Below, one piece after another: positions 15,387 to 23,502 of a stretch of 33,029 bases of DNA (position 1 is the first letter of the stretch; each line of letters begins with the position of its first letter). This DNA is from JACDAS01 sp046262415. GTDB taxonomy: Bacteria; Actinomycetota; Thermoleophilia; Gaiellales; Gaiellaceae. Under the pieces are notes generated by a model. It searched no databases and had not been told where the DNA came from. It saw only the letters and a list, made by a program, of their open reading frames with translations. The stretch spans positions 1-33,029 of the forward strand of contig JBHEMU010000037.1 of NCBI GenBank assembly GCA_046262415.1, read 5' to 3'. The position numbers and the translations under genes are program-made.

Positions 15387-17165
15387 GTGAACGGGCGCCC
15401 CTCCTACCGCCATACCTTTGCCCGCCTCCTCGGCTTCCTGCGGCCATACAAGGTCTCGCTCGCCGTCTCGGTCGTGCTCGCCGCCGGCTCGCAGGGCGTG
15501 CAGATCGTGCTCGTCCGTGCCACCGGCTGGGTGATCGACCGTGCGATCCGCCCGCACGACCGGGACGAGCTCTGGCTGCTCGTCTCGCTGATCGTCGGCC
15601 TCGGTCTCGTCAAGGCGGTCCTGATGGTCGGGCGGCGCTTCATCTCCGGCCGGCAGGCGCTCGGGGTCGAGTTCGACATGCGGAACGCGCTGTACGCCAA
15701 GCTCGTGCGGCTCTCGTTCGGCTTCTACGACCGCCATCAGACCGGGCAGCTCATGTCCCGGGCGACGATCGACCTGCAGGCCGTGCGCTTCTTCCTCGGG
15801 TACGGCCTCATCTTCTTCTTCCAGCACGTCCTCACGCTCGTCGGCGTCACGGCGGTGCTCTTCTGGATGGAGTGGCGGTTGGCCCTGATCGCCCTCGCGA
15901 TCACCCCGGTCCTCGTGGGGCTCGCCTATCGCTACAGCCACGTCTCGCACCCGACGCTCAGAGAGGTGCAGCAGAAGATGGCTGACGTCGCCACGGTCGC
16001 CGAGGAGAACATCGTCGGCGTCCACGTCGTCAAGTCCTTCGCACAGGAGCCGGAGGAGCAGGCGAAGTTCGAGCGGCGCTCGGAGGCTGTGTTCGCGCAG
16101 ACCGTGAAGGCGAACCGCCAGCGCGCGCTGTACGTGCCGCTGATCTCGTTCATCCCGCTGCTCGCGCAGGGCGCGGTCCTGCTCGCGGGCGGGCACATGG
16201 TCGTGAGCGGTGCGCTCTCGATCGGCGACTTCGTCGCCTTCAACGTGCTCGTGACGATGCTCGTGATGCCGCTGCGGATGCTCGGCATGTGGATCGGCCA
16301 GGCACAGCGCGCCACGGCGTCGGGCGAGCGGATCTTCGAGGTGATCGACGAGCCGGAGGAGGTCGCCGAGCGACGCGACGCCGTCGACCTCCCTCCGGGC
16401 GGCGGGCGGATCCGGTTCGACCGCGTCGCGTTCGAGTACGCGCCCGGCCGGCCCGTCCTCCTGGACATCGACCTCGAGATCGAGGCCGGCAGGACGGTGG
16501 CGCTGATCGGCCACACCGGCTCGGGCAAGACCGCGCTGACCGCGCTCGTGCCGCGCTTCTACGACGTCAGCGCCGGCCGGGTCACGATCGACGGGGTCGA
16601 CGTCCGCGACGTCACGCTCACGTCGCTCCGCCGCGCGATCGGCGTCGTCTCGCAGGATCCCTTCCTCTTCTCGACGACGGTGCGGGAGAACATCGCGTTC
16701 GGTGCCGCCGGCGCCACGGACGAGGAGGTCGAGCGGGCTGCCCGCCTCGCCCAGGCGACCGAGTTCATCGAGGAGCTGCCCGAGGGGTACGACACGATCA
16801 TCGGCGAGCGCGGGATCACGCTCTCCGGCGGTCAGCGTCAGCGGCTCGCGATCGCCCGCGCGCTCGTCGTCGACCCGCGCGTGCTGATCCTGGACGACGC
16901 GACCGCGTCGGTCGACGCGACCACGGAGGCGCGGATCAGGCTGGGCCTGCGCGAGGCGATGCTGGGCCGGACGACCCTGATCATCGCTCACCGCCTCTCG
17001 ACGATCACGCTCGCCGACGAGATCGTCGTGCTTGAGGCGGGGCGCATCGCCGCCCGCGGCCCGCACGACGTCCTGATCGAGACCAGCGCGGTGTACCGGG
17101 AGATCCACGAGCATGGGCTGCTCGAGAACCGCGTCGTCGAGGCCGTCGAGGCAGCGGCGTCGTGA
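15387..17165 (+). CDS. ABC exporter half-transporter, degenerate-site subunit
   Basis: 592 residues from GTG 15387. The N-terminal half is a six-helix exporter membrane domain. The C-terminal half is an ATPase domain with Walker A G-H-T-G-S-G-K-T (from residue 375), canonical signature L-S-G-G-Q (479-483) and Walker B V-L-I-L-D-D (499-504). Asp504 replaces the usual catalytic Glu. In heterodimeric multidrug-type exporters one subunit carries this substitution and pairs with a partner having an altered signature motif. The next gene is exactly such a partner and starts 10 bp later. The substrate is unknown; drugs, lipids or peptides are all possible. Confidence 0.93.
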   Translation: MNGRPSYRHTFARLLGFLRPYKVSLAVSVVLAAGSQGVQIVLVRATGWVIDRAIRPHDRDELWLLVSLIVGLGLVKAVLMVGRRFISGRQALGVEFDMRNALYAKLVRLSFGFYDRHQTGQLMSRATIDLQAVRFFLGYGLIFFFQHVLTLVGVTAVLFWMEWRLALIALAITPVLVGLAYRYSHVSHPTLREVQQKMADVATVAEENIVGVHVVKSFAQEPEEQAKFERRSEAVFAQTVKANRQRALYVPLISFIPLLAQGAVLLAGGHMVVSGALSIGDFVAFNVLVTMLVMPLRMLGMWIGQAQRATASGERIFEVIDEPEEVAERRDAVDLPPGGGRIRFDRVAFEYAPGRPVLLDIDLEIEAGRTVALIGHTGSGKTALTALVPRFYDVSAGRVTIDGVDVRDVTLTSLRRAIGVVSQDPFLFSTTVRENIAFGAAGATDEEVERAARLAQATEFIEELPEGYDTIIGERGITLSGGQRQRLAIARALVVDPRVLILDDATASVDATTEARIRLGLREAMLGRTTLIIAHRLSTITLADEIVVLEAGRIAARGPHDVLIETSAVYREIHEHGLLENRVVEAVEAAAS

Positions 17166-17175
17166 CGGTGGTCGC

Positions 17176-18981
17176 ATGAAGGTCTGGCAGCCGGGCTCCC
17201 ACCTCTCCGAGGAGCGGGGCGCGCGGGTCGCGGACTGGTCGTGGCAGCGCACGGCGCGGCGCCTCTCGACCCTCGCCCGGCTGACCGCGCCCTACAAGGG
17301 ACGCACCGCCCTCGCCGTCGGCTCGCTGCTCGCGGCCACGCTGACGTCGCTGGCGCCGCCCTACCTGGCGAAGCTCGCGATCGACGACGGCATCCGCGGC
17401 GGCGACCTCGGCAACCTGACCTGGATCGTCGTCTTCTTCGTCGTCGCCGGCCTCGCCAACTGGATCACGAGCTACGCGCAGACGTACTTCACGGGCTGGA
17501 CCGGCGAGCGCATCCTCGCCGACCTGCGCAACAAGCTCTTCCGCCACCTGCAGCGGCTCTCGCTCGGCTTCTACGAGCGGAACCGGGCGGGCGTCGTGAT
17601 CAGCCGGCTGACGAACGACGTCGACGCGCTCGACCAACTGGTCACGGACGGCGTCACGACGCTCGTGCAGCAGACGCTCGTGCTCGGCGGCTCGGCCGCG
17701 ATCCTCTTCTTCCTCGACTGGCGTCTGGCCCTGGCGACGCTGAGCGTGCTGCCGCTCATGGCCGTGGCGACCGCGATCTTCCGCATTCGGTCCTCGCGTG
17801 CATACCGCGCCGTGCGGGAACGGCTGGGGCTCGTGACCGCCACCCTCGCGGAGGACATCGCGGGCATGCGCGTCGTCCAGGCCTTCACGCGCGAGTCCGC
17901 CAACCGCCGCAACTTCGAGCAGGTGAACGCGCACTACCGAGCCGCGAACCACCAGACCGTCGTCACCAACGGGCTCTACTTTCCCTTCGTCGACTTCCTC
18001 TCGGCGGTCGCGACGGCGGTCGTGCTCGGCTACGGCGGCTACCTCTACTTCGACGGGTCGATCACGATCGGCACCCTCTTCGCCTTCATGCTGTACCTCT
18101 CGAACTTCTTCGACCCGGTCCAGCAGCTCTCGCAGCTCTACAACACCTTCCTCTCCGCGGTCGCGGCGCTGGACAAGATCATGGACGTCCTCGACGAGGA
18201 GCCCGAGGTGCGCGACCGGCCCGGCGCGCGGGACCTTCCCCGTATCGCCGGCCACGTCCGCTTCGAGCACCTCCGCTTCGGCTACGGCACCGGGCCGGAG
18301 GTCCTCCACGGCGTCGACCTCGACGTTCCCGCCGGGACGACCGTCGCCCTCGTGGGCCATACCGGGGCGGGCAAGTCGACGCTCGCCAAGCTCCTCGCCC
18401 GCTTCTACGAGCCGCGGGAGGGGCGGATCACCATCGACGGCGTCGACCTCCGCGACGTCACGCAGCGGTCGCTGCGCGGCCAGCTCGGGATCGTGCCGCA
18501 GGAAGGCTTCCTCTTCGCCGGCACCGTCCGGGAGAACATCGCCTTCGGCCGCCCCGACGCGTCGCCGGAGGACGTGGTCGCCGCAGCTCGCACGGTGGGC
18601 GCGCACGAGTTCATCCTGCGGCTCGAGGACGGCTACGAGACCCAGCTGCAGGAGCGCGGATCGCGCCTGTCGCTCGGACAGCGGCAGCTCGTCGCGTTCG
18701 CGCGCGCCCTGCTCGCGGATCCGCGCATCCTGATCCTGGACGAGGCGACCTCCTCGGTCGACATCGGCACCGAGCGGAAGATCGAGGGGGCCCTCCGCGT
18801 CCTGCTCGCCGACCGCACCGCGTTCATCATCGCGCACCGCCTCTCGACGATCCGCGACGCCGACCTGATCGTCGTGCTCGAGCACGGCCGGATCGTCGAG
18901 CAGGGCACGCACGACGAGCTGCTCGCCCGGGGCAGCCTCTACCGGTCGCTCTACGGCGACTGGGCCGCAGACGTGGCCTAG
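17176..18981 (+). CDS. ABC exporter half-transporter, catalytic-site partner
   Basis: 601 residues from ATG 17176. A short N-terminal extension precedes a six-helix exporter domain (from about residue 40) and an ATPase domain. Walker A G-H-T-G-A-G-K-S-T starts at residue 394. The signature reads L-S-L-G-Q (498-502) rather than L-S-G-G-Q. Walker B I-L-I-L-D-E (518-523) keeps the catalytic Glu. Pairing with the preceding protein would give one complete ATP site (this Walker B with the neighbour's L-S-G-G-Q) and one degenerate site. A longer frame from ATG 17113 overlaps the upstream gene and is less likely. Confidence 0.93.
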   Translation: MKVWQPGSHLSEERGARVADWSWQRTARRLSTLARLTAPYKGRTALAVGSLLAATLTSLAPPYLAKLAIDDGIRGGDLGNLTWIVVFFVVAGLANWITSYAQTYFTGWTGERILADLRNKLFRHLQRLSLGFYERNRAGVVISRLTNDVDALDQLVTDGVTTLVQQTLVLGGSAAILFFLDWRLALATLSVLPLMAVATAIFRIRSSRAYRAVRERLGLVTATLAEDIAGMRVVQAFTRESANRRNFEQVNAHYRAANHQTVVTNGLYFPFVDFLSAVATAVVLGYGGYLYFDGSITIGTLFAFMLYLSNFFDPVQQLSQLYNTFLSAVAALDKIMDVLDEEPEVRDRPGARDLPRIAGHVRFEHLRFGYGTGPEVLHGVDLDVPAGTTVALVGHTGAGKSTLAKLLARFYEPREGRITIDGVDLRDVTQRSLRGQLGIVPQEGFLFAGTVRENIAFGRPDASPEDVVAAARTVGAHEFILRLEDGYETQLQERGSRLSLGQRQLVAFARALLADPRILILDEATSSVDIGTERKIEGALRVLLADRTAFIIAHRLSTIRDADLIVVLEHGRIVEQGTHDELLARGSLYRSLYGDWAADVA

Positions 18982-18995
18982 GCTCCGGGTTTCGC

Positions 18996-19768
18996 ATGGC
19001 TCTGTAGGCGGTTTTCCGGGACGCCGGTCGCCTGTACCGGCAGGCGTGGCCGCAGCTGCTCGGCGCCGCCGCCGTCGTCCTCGCACCGGCGGTGATCCTC
19101 GCCGGGATCTTCGAGCGCGAGCAGGTACTGCTGCGGACCACGCTGGAGGGCGACGGCACGCTGACCGGCGTGTACTACGGCGTCGTGATCGTTCTGCTGG
19201 CAACCTTCGTGATCGGATACCCGCTCGTCGAGAGCGCGGCTGCCGAGATCGTCCGGCAGAGCCGCGAGGAGGGGCCACGCAGTCTCCGCCTGGTGGCCTC
19301 ACGGACGCTGCGTGCGGGTCCCCTGGCCGTCGTGTGCGCGCTGCTCGGTCTCGCCGCCGTCGCCGGCGGTCTCCTGCTTCTGATCGCCCCGGGCCTCGTT
19401 CTGCTGGCGCCGGCCTCGTCACGCAGGTCGTCGCGATCGAGCGGCGCGGACTCGGCGCCTTTCGCCGGTCCTGGCACCTCGTTCGAGACTCCGCCTGGAC
19501 CGCGTTCACGCTCTCCGCCATGATGATCGCAGCCTGGGTCCTGCTCTTCGCGATGGCGGCGGCCCTCGTCGACACCCCCTTCGGCCGCGTTGCCGCCCTC
19601 GTCGCAGCCGAGATCGTCCTGATGCCGCTGTTCGCGGTCGCGTTCGCCGCTCTCTACTACCGCGCCGTCGGGCAGCCCGTGGAGAACCCGAGCTGGGCGG
19701 GGGACGCGCATCGCCGGCGCGCCCTCGACGCCGCCGATCGCCTGGGGCCCCGGAGCCTGGGCGGCTAG
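18996..19768 (+). pseudogene. Broken membrane-protein gene
   Basis: The only ATG (18996) is followed by an in-frame TAG at codon 4. The same frame then continues as clear protein sequence (F-R-D-A-G-R-L-Y-R-Q-A-W, then hydrophobic helices and I-G-Y-P-L-V-E-S-A) to about 19410. There the sense switches to another frame that continues G-L-V-T-Q-V-V-A-I-E-R-R-G-L-G-A-F-R-R-S-W to the TAG at 19766-19768. The two halves join into one multi-helix membrane protein of about 250 residues, of the kind with a P-G-L then V-x-x-E-R-R-G repeat-like core. A premature stop plus a frameshift with some residues apparently missing at the join point to a decayed gene. I do not know the family's function. Confidence 0.7.
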
Positions 19769-19857
19769 GCGTCGCTTGCGACGCCGACCTCAGGAGCACG
19801 GGCCTGCCCGTGCTCCGTCTGAGCCGACCGCACGAGCGCATCCGGGTAGAGGACCCA
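19768..19857 (-). repeat. 97-bp dispersed repeat, copy 3 (inverted, far from copies 1-2)
   Basis: Reverse-strand copy of the repeat at 13965-14159. Against copy 1 it differs by about three substitutions and one inserted base over some 90 bp. Here the longer hairpin is perfect: GAGCACGGGC, CT, GCCCGTGCTC. The short hairpin begins directly at the stop codon of the broken membrane-protein gene. Confidence 0.9.
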
Positions 19858-19872
19858 CGCTCCTGGCCGCAG

Positions 19873-19878
19873 TACAGT
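19873..19878 (+). promoter_or_regulatory. Leaderless -10 box (TACAGT) of the HD-domain gene
   Basis: Six bases before GTG 19885 and directly after the inverted repeat copy. It decides the start of the gene against the longer frame from 19810. Confidence 0.5.
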
Positions 19879-19884
19879 CCGACC

Positions 19885-20772
19885 GTGGACGAGACCCCGC
19901 TCGATCCCGAGACCGCGCAGCGGATCGAGCAGCCCGCCTCCGACGAGGCCGAGCGCGAGGCGAGGCTGACGCCGTCGCAGGCGGTCGAGCTGATGCGGAT
20001 CAACATCCCGACGCGGGGCAACCGCAAGCTCCGCACGCTGATCGACCGCGTCAACGCCGACCGGCAGCTGAAGGCCTGGTGGCACGTGGCGAACGTGAAC
20101 GCGGTGGCCCGGCTGGAGATCAACGACCACTCCTGGGTGCACATCCAGATCGTCGCCAACATCGCGCTGAAGCTGCTGCGCCAGCTGACCAGGCACGGCG
20201 TCGAGCCGGCGATGGTGCGCGACTACGGCATGACGAACGACGACGCGGAGGTGGTCGTGACGCTGGCGTCGCTCCTGCACTGCATCGGCATGTCCGTCCA
20301 CCGGGACGGCCACGAGGACTTCAGCCTCTTCCTCGCCGAGCCGAAGGTGCGCGCGCTCCTCGTCGACCTCTATGCCGAGCCGGAGGTGACCGTGGTCTCG
20401 TGCGAGGTGCTGCAGGCGATCACGAGCCACCGCGAGTACGGGAAGCCGCTCACCGTCGAAGCCGGCATCGTCCGGGTCGCCGACGCGCTCGACATGGAGC
20501 AGGGACGCTCACGGATCCCCTTCGAGCGCGGCCGCGTGACGATTCACTCTCTCTCCGCGGCGGCGATCGAGGACGTCGCGATCACGGACGGCGCGGAGCG
20601 CCCGATCAGGATCGAGATCCTGATGAACAACTCGTCCGGCATCTACCAAGTGGACGGGCTGCTGAAGGCGAAGCTGCGCGGATCGGGGCTCGAGCGCTAC
20701 GTCGAGGTGTTCGCCCACATCGACACCGAGGCCGAGAAGCGACTCGTGCCGATCTACCGCCTGGAGATCTGA
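19885..20772 (+). CDS. HD-superfamily phosphohydrolase-like protein with altered HD dyad
   Basis: 295 residues from GTG 19885. The layout fits the HD metal-dependent phosphohydrolase fold: a conserved His in W-V-H-I-Q-I-V-A-N, a second centre at L-L-H-C-I-G-M-S-V-H-R (residues 131-141), later His residues, and a C-terminal Asp in V-A-D-A-L-D-M-E. The defining His-Asp dyad reads His132-Cys133 here, so one metal ligand is replaced. The protein may be non-catalytic, or this subfamily may use Cys; I cannot tell from one sequence. The start is set by the TACAGT box. An upstream frame from 19810 reads through repeat DNA and is not native. Confidence 0.8.
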   Translation: MDETPLDPETAQRIEQPASDEAEREARLTPSQAVELMRINIPTRGNRKLRTLIDRVNADRQLKAWWHVANVNAVARLEINDHSWVHIQIVANIALKLLRQLTRHGVEPAMVRDYGMTNDDAEVVVTLASLLHCIGMSVHRDGHEDFSLFLAEPKVRALLVDLYAEPEVTVVSCEVLQAITSHREYGKPLTVEAGIVRVADALDMEQGRSRIPFERGRVTIHSLSAAAIEDVAITDGAERPIRIEILMNNSSGIYQVDGLLKAKLRGSGLERYVEVFAHIDTEAEKRLVPIYRLEI

Positions 20773-20814
20773 CCCTCGACCGGCTGCGTCCGGCCCTCGC
20801 CGCCGGTCCGCGGC

Positions 20815-20820
20815 TAAACT
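20815..20820 (+). promoter_or_regulatory. tRNA-Gln -10 box (TAAACT)
   Basis: Eleven bases before the first base of tRNA-Gln, the same spacing as the box before tRNA-Glu. Confidence 0.5.
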
Positions 20821-20831
20821 GCGTCGTCCCT

Positions 20832-20902
20832 TGCGGGGTCGTCTAACGGTAGGACGCCGGGTTCTGGCCCCGGTAGTCTAGGTTCGAATCCTAGCCCCGC
20901 AG
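20832..20902 (+). tRNA. tRNA-Gln (anticodon CUG)
   Basis: A full cloverleaf. The 7-bp acceptor stem TGCGGGG/CCCCGCA and the D arm with TAACGGTAGGA are present. The anticodon stem CCGGG/CCCGG has loop TTCTGGC and anticodon CTG. The T arm is CTAGG-TTCGAAT-CCTAG, with discriminator G. CCA is not encoded. Confidence 0.97.
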
Positions 20903-20909
20903 CCTGGTC

Positions 20910-20915
20910 TAGGCT
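20910..20915 (+). promoter_or_regulatory. Leaderless -10 box (TAGGCT)
   Basis: Six bases before GTG 20922, just after tRNA-Gln. Confidence 0.5.
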
Positions 20916-20921
20916 GGCTTC

Positions 20922-21860
20922 GTGGTCACGTTCTACCACGCTGTCGAGCGGTTCCTGCACACGCTCGGCGAGATCGGCTGGGGCTGGCTCGGGATCGCGC
21001 TCGCCTGCCACGTCCTGCGCCTGTCGGTGCGCGTCCTCGCCTGGCGGAACATCATCAGGGCCGCCTATCCGACGGCGCAGGTCCCGCGGAGCGGCCTCCT
21101 CGGGGCGTACCTGGCCGGGGTGGGCGTCAACTCGATCACCCCAGCGCGCGGCGGCGACCTGTTGCGCCTGTTCCTCGCGAAGCGGCGGGTCGACGGATCC
21201 ACCTATCCGACGCTCGGGGCGACGACGATTCCGGAGACCCTGTTCGACTCCGTGCTCGCCGGCATCCTCGTCGTCTGGGGTTTCGCGATCGGGGCGCTGC
21301 CGGGCCTCGACGTCCTGCCGGACTTGCCCCCGATCGACTGGGCCTGGATCCCCCGGCACCCGAACGCGTCGATCGTGATCACCGGCTTCGCGCTCTTCGC
21401 CCTCGCGGCCGCCTTCGTGCTGGCCGAGGCCCGGATCGAGTCCTTCTGGCAGCGGGTCGCCCAGGGATTCGCGATCCTGCGCGACCCGCGCGGGTACGTC
21501 ATCCGCGTCGTCTCCTGGCAGGCGCTCAGCTGGGCCTTTCGCTTCGCGACTGTGTTCTTCTTCCTGCAGGCGTTCGGCATGCCCGCCACCGTGCACAACG
21601 CCCTGATCGTCCTGGTGGTACAGAGCATCTCGACCCTGCTCCCCTTCACGCCCGGAGGCGTCGGCACGGTCCAGGGACTGCTCGTCTACATCTTCCGGAA
21701 CGACATCGCCGCCGGCACCGTGCTCACGTTCAGCGTCGGCATGCACGTCGCCACCGTGATCCTCAACCTCGTACTCGGATTCACCGCGATCTTCCTGATG
21801 CTCCGGACGCTCCGCTGGCGGCGCTTCGTCAGGCCCGAGGGTCGGCTCGCCGGGCCATAA
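20922..21860 (+). CDS. UPF0104 / lysylphosphatidylglycerol-synthase-TM-like membrane protein
   Basis: 312 residues, about eight hydrophobic segments. The family marks are N-S-I-T-P-A-R-G-G-D-L-L-R in the third segment region and S-T-L-L-P-F-T-P-G-G-V-G-T-V-Q-G near the end. These belong to the integral-membrane domain found in MprF and AglD-like proteins. In MprF the related domain flips aminoacyl-lipids. Stand-alone members are of unknown specificity and may move or shield a lipid-linked substrate. The gene starts with GTG 20922 behind a TAGGCT box and stands alone between tRNA-Gln and the next gene. Confidence 0.85.
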   Translation: MVTFYHAVERFLHTLGEIGWGWLGIALACHVLRLSVRVLAWRNIIRAAYPTAQVPRSGLLGAYLAGVGVNSITPARGGDLLRLFLAKRRVDGSTYPTLGATTIPETLFDSVLAGILVVWGFAIGALPGLDVLPDLPPIDWAWIPRHPNASIVITGFALFALAAAFVLAEARIESFWQRVAQGFAILRDPRGYVIRVVSWQALSWAFRFATVFFFLQAFGMPATVHNALIVLVVQSISTLLPFTPGGVGTVQGLLVYIFRNDIAAGTVLTFSVGMHVATVILNLVLGFTAIFLMLRTLRWRRFVRPEGRLAGP

Positions 21861-21870
21861 CCGCTCCGGT

Positions 21871-21876
21871 TAGGCT
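21871..21876 (+). promoter_or_regulatory. Leaderless -10 box (TAGGCT)
   Basis: Seven bases before GTG 21884. It is the same hexamer as the box of the preceding gene. Confidence 0.5.
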
Positions 21877-21883
21877 CGCGACG

Positions 21884-23251
21884 GTGGAGGCACGTCCCCC
21901 GGTTCGGCTCGTCGTCACGGACGACCTCCAGCGCTCGCGACTGACCGTCGGGTTCCGCCTCTTCCTGGCGATCCCGCACTTCCTGTGGCTCGGCCTCTTC
22001 GGCATGGTCGTCTTCGTCGTCGTGCTGATCAGCTGGTTCGTGACGCTGTTCGCCGGCCGCTCGCCCGAGGGCTTCCACGACCTCCTGGCGAAGTACATCC
22101 GGTACGCGACGCGCGTGGAGGCCTACCTCTTCGTGGCCGCCAACCCGTATCCGGGCTTCCTGCTCGTCAACGACGACCCCTACCCGGTCGACGTGGAGAT
22201 CGACCCGCCGGCGCCCCAGCGCCGTCTCGTGACCCTTTTCCGGCTCTTCCTCGCATTCCCGGCGATCCTCCTCTGGCTCGCCTTCAGCGGAGGCAGCGTC
22301 GGAGCGGGAGGCGGGTACCGGATCTTCGGCGGCGTCGCCGTCACGGCGGCCTTCCTCGCGTGGTTCGCGAGCCTGGCGCGGGGCCGGTGCCCGCGCGGTC
22401 TCAGGGACGTGATCGTCTGGTCGCTCGGGTACTCGGCGCAGGTCCTCGCCTACCTGTTCCTGCTGACCGACCGGTACCCCCATACTGGCCCGGATCTGCG
22501 CGGAGTCGGGCCACCGCCGCTTGATCCCGACCGACGCCTCCGGCTGCTCGAGGAGATCCGGGAGCGCGAGCCGCAGCTCACGCTCGACGAGGCGCTCGTA
22601 CGGATCGAGGGTGCCTCCGCCGACGTTCCGGATCTGCCGGCCAGGCTCCTCGTCGCCGACGACCTGCGGCGCTCGCGCCTGACGGTGCTCTTCCGGCTCC
22701 TCCTCGCGTTCCCGCACATCTTCTGGATCCTGCTGTGGACCGTCCTGGCGATCGTCGTCGCCGTCCTGAACTGGTTCGCGACCCTTGCCCTCGGTCGCTC
22801 GCCGCGACCCTTCGCCCGGTTCCTGAGCGCGTACGTTCGGTACGGAACCCACCTGTCGGCATTCCTGTACCTGGTCGGCAACCCGTTCCCCGGGTTCGTC
22901 GGCAAGGCCGGGAGCTATCCGGTCGACCTCGAGCTCGAGCCGTTCGCCCGGCAGCACCGGATCGTCACCGGCTTCCGCTTCCTGCTCGCGTTCCCCGCGC
23001 TGCTCCTGAGCTCGGCGGTCGGGTCGGTCGCGTTCCTGACCGCCCTGCTGGGCTGGTTCGTCTGCCTCGTGCGCGGGCGGATGCCGGTGGGCCTCCGCGA
23101 TGCGGGCGCCTATGCCCTCGGCTACACCGCCCAGGTGAGCGCGTACGTGTTCCTGCTCAGCGACCGCTACCCGTACAGCGGCCCGCTGCCCTTCGCTCCC
23201 GCCGCCGAGCCGCCGGCGGCGGCCCTGCCGGCAACGGTCGATCCGGTTTGA
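21884..23251 (+). CDS. DUF4389 membrane protein, internally duplicated
   Basis: 455 residues. The protein is built from repeats of the DUF4389 type. D-D-L-x-R-S-R-L-T-V-x-F-R-L-x-L-A-x-P-H occurs near residues 13 and 259. A related Q-R-R-L-V-T-L-F-R-L-F-L-A-F-P and Q-H-R-I-V-T-G-F-R-F-L-L-A-F-P follow in each half, each preceded by Y-P-V-D-x-E. Each unit carries two hydrophobic helices and an amphipathic L-L-x-F-Y-R-like segment. The hydrophilic linker around residues 205-250 separates the halves. The function of DUF4389 is unknown to me. The start is GTG 21884. Confidence 0.85.
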   Translation: MEARPPVRLVVTDDLQRSRLTVGFRLFLAIPHFLWLGLFGMVVFVVVLISWFVTLFAGRSPEGFHDLLAKYIRYATRVEAYLFVAANPYPGFLLVNDDPYPVDVEIDPPAPQRRLVTLFRLFLAFPAILLWLAFSGGSVGAGGGYRIFGGVAVTAAFLAWFASLARGRCPRGLRDVIVWSLGYSAQVLAYLFLLTDRYPHTGPDLRGVGPPPLDPDRRLRLLEEIREREPQLTLDEALVRIEGASADVPDLPARLLVADDLRRSRLTVLFRLLLAFPHIFWILLWTVLAIVVAVLNWFATLALGRSPRPFARFLSAYVRYGTHLSAFLYLVGNPFPGFVGKAGSYPVDLELEPFARQHRIVTGFRFLLAFPALLLSSAVGSVAFLTALLGWFVCLVRGRMPVGLRDAGAYALGYTAQVSAYVFLLSDRYPYSGPLPFAPAAEPPAAALPATVDPV

Positions 23252-23258
23252 GCGCCGC

Positions 23259-23264
23259 TACACT
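23259..23264 (+). promoter_or_regulatory. tRNA-Glu -10 box (TACACT)
   Basis: Eleven bases before the first base of tRNA-Glu. Confidence 0.5.
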
Positions 23265-23275
23265 GGCGCCCGCCG

Positions 23276-23348
23276 GGCGCATTCGTCTAGTGGCCTAGGA
23301 CACCGCCCTCTCACGGCGGCGGCACGGGTTCGAATCCCGTATGCGCCT
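23276..23348 (+). tRNA. tRNA-Glu (anticodon CUC), integration target
   Basis: Acceptor stem GGCGCAT/ATGCGCC. The anticodon stem CCGCC/GGCGG has loop CTCTCAC and anticodon CTC. The T arm is CGGGTTCGAATCCCG. CCA follows at 23349-23351. The 3' 48 bp are repeated at 32764-32811, so an element has integrated here and restored the gene. The copy on the right lacks the 5' half and is not a tRNA gene. Confidence 0.97.
23301..23348 (+). repeat. attL: 48-bp core repeat within tRNA-Glu
   Basis: Identical to 32764-32811. It covers the anticodon arm, variable region, T arm and 3' acceptor strand of the tRNA. It is the probable crossover region of the tyrosine integrase. Confidence 0.9.
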
Positions 23349-23355
23349 CCACGAG

Positions 23356-23381
23356 AAAAGCCCTGCTAACGCGGGGCTTTT
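23356..23381 (+). terminator. Rho-independent terminator after tRNA-Glu
   Basis: AAAAGCCC and GGGCTTTT form an 8-bp stem around a short loop and end in a T run. It lies just inside the element, so the element supplies the tRNA's terminator as well as its CCA. Confidence 0.85.
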
Positions 23382-23444
23382 CTGTGCGTTGGACGGCGGT
23401 GCGCGATCGGATCACGAGCGGTCACTAGGGGCCATTCTGAGTCA

Positions 23445-23468
23445 GATTGGCCCACGGATTGGCCCAAG
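23445..23468 (+). repeat. 24-bp repeat at the left end, candidate integrase arm site
   Basis: Two 12-bp units (GATTGGCCCACG and GATTGGCCCAAG) in tandem. The same 24 bp occur in the same orientation at 32697-32720. The copy starts 97 bp inside attL, as expected of arm-type sites bound by the N-terminal domain of tyrosine integrases. Confidence 0.7.
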
Positions 23469-23502
23469 GATCTCAGCCGCCTCGGCTCAGGTTCCCCAGG
23501 GT

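Noticed and set aside
17005..19575. 856-residue minus-strand frame across the ABC genes
   Set aside because: Highly charged shadow of the two plus-strand transporters with intact Walker motifs.
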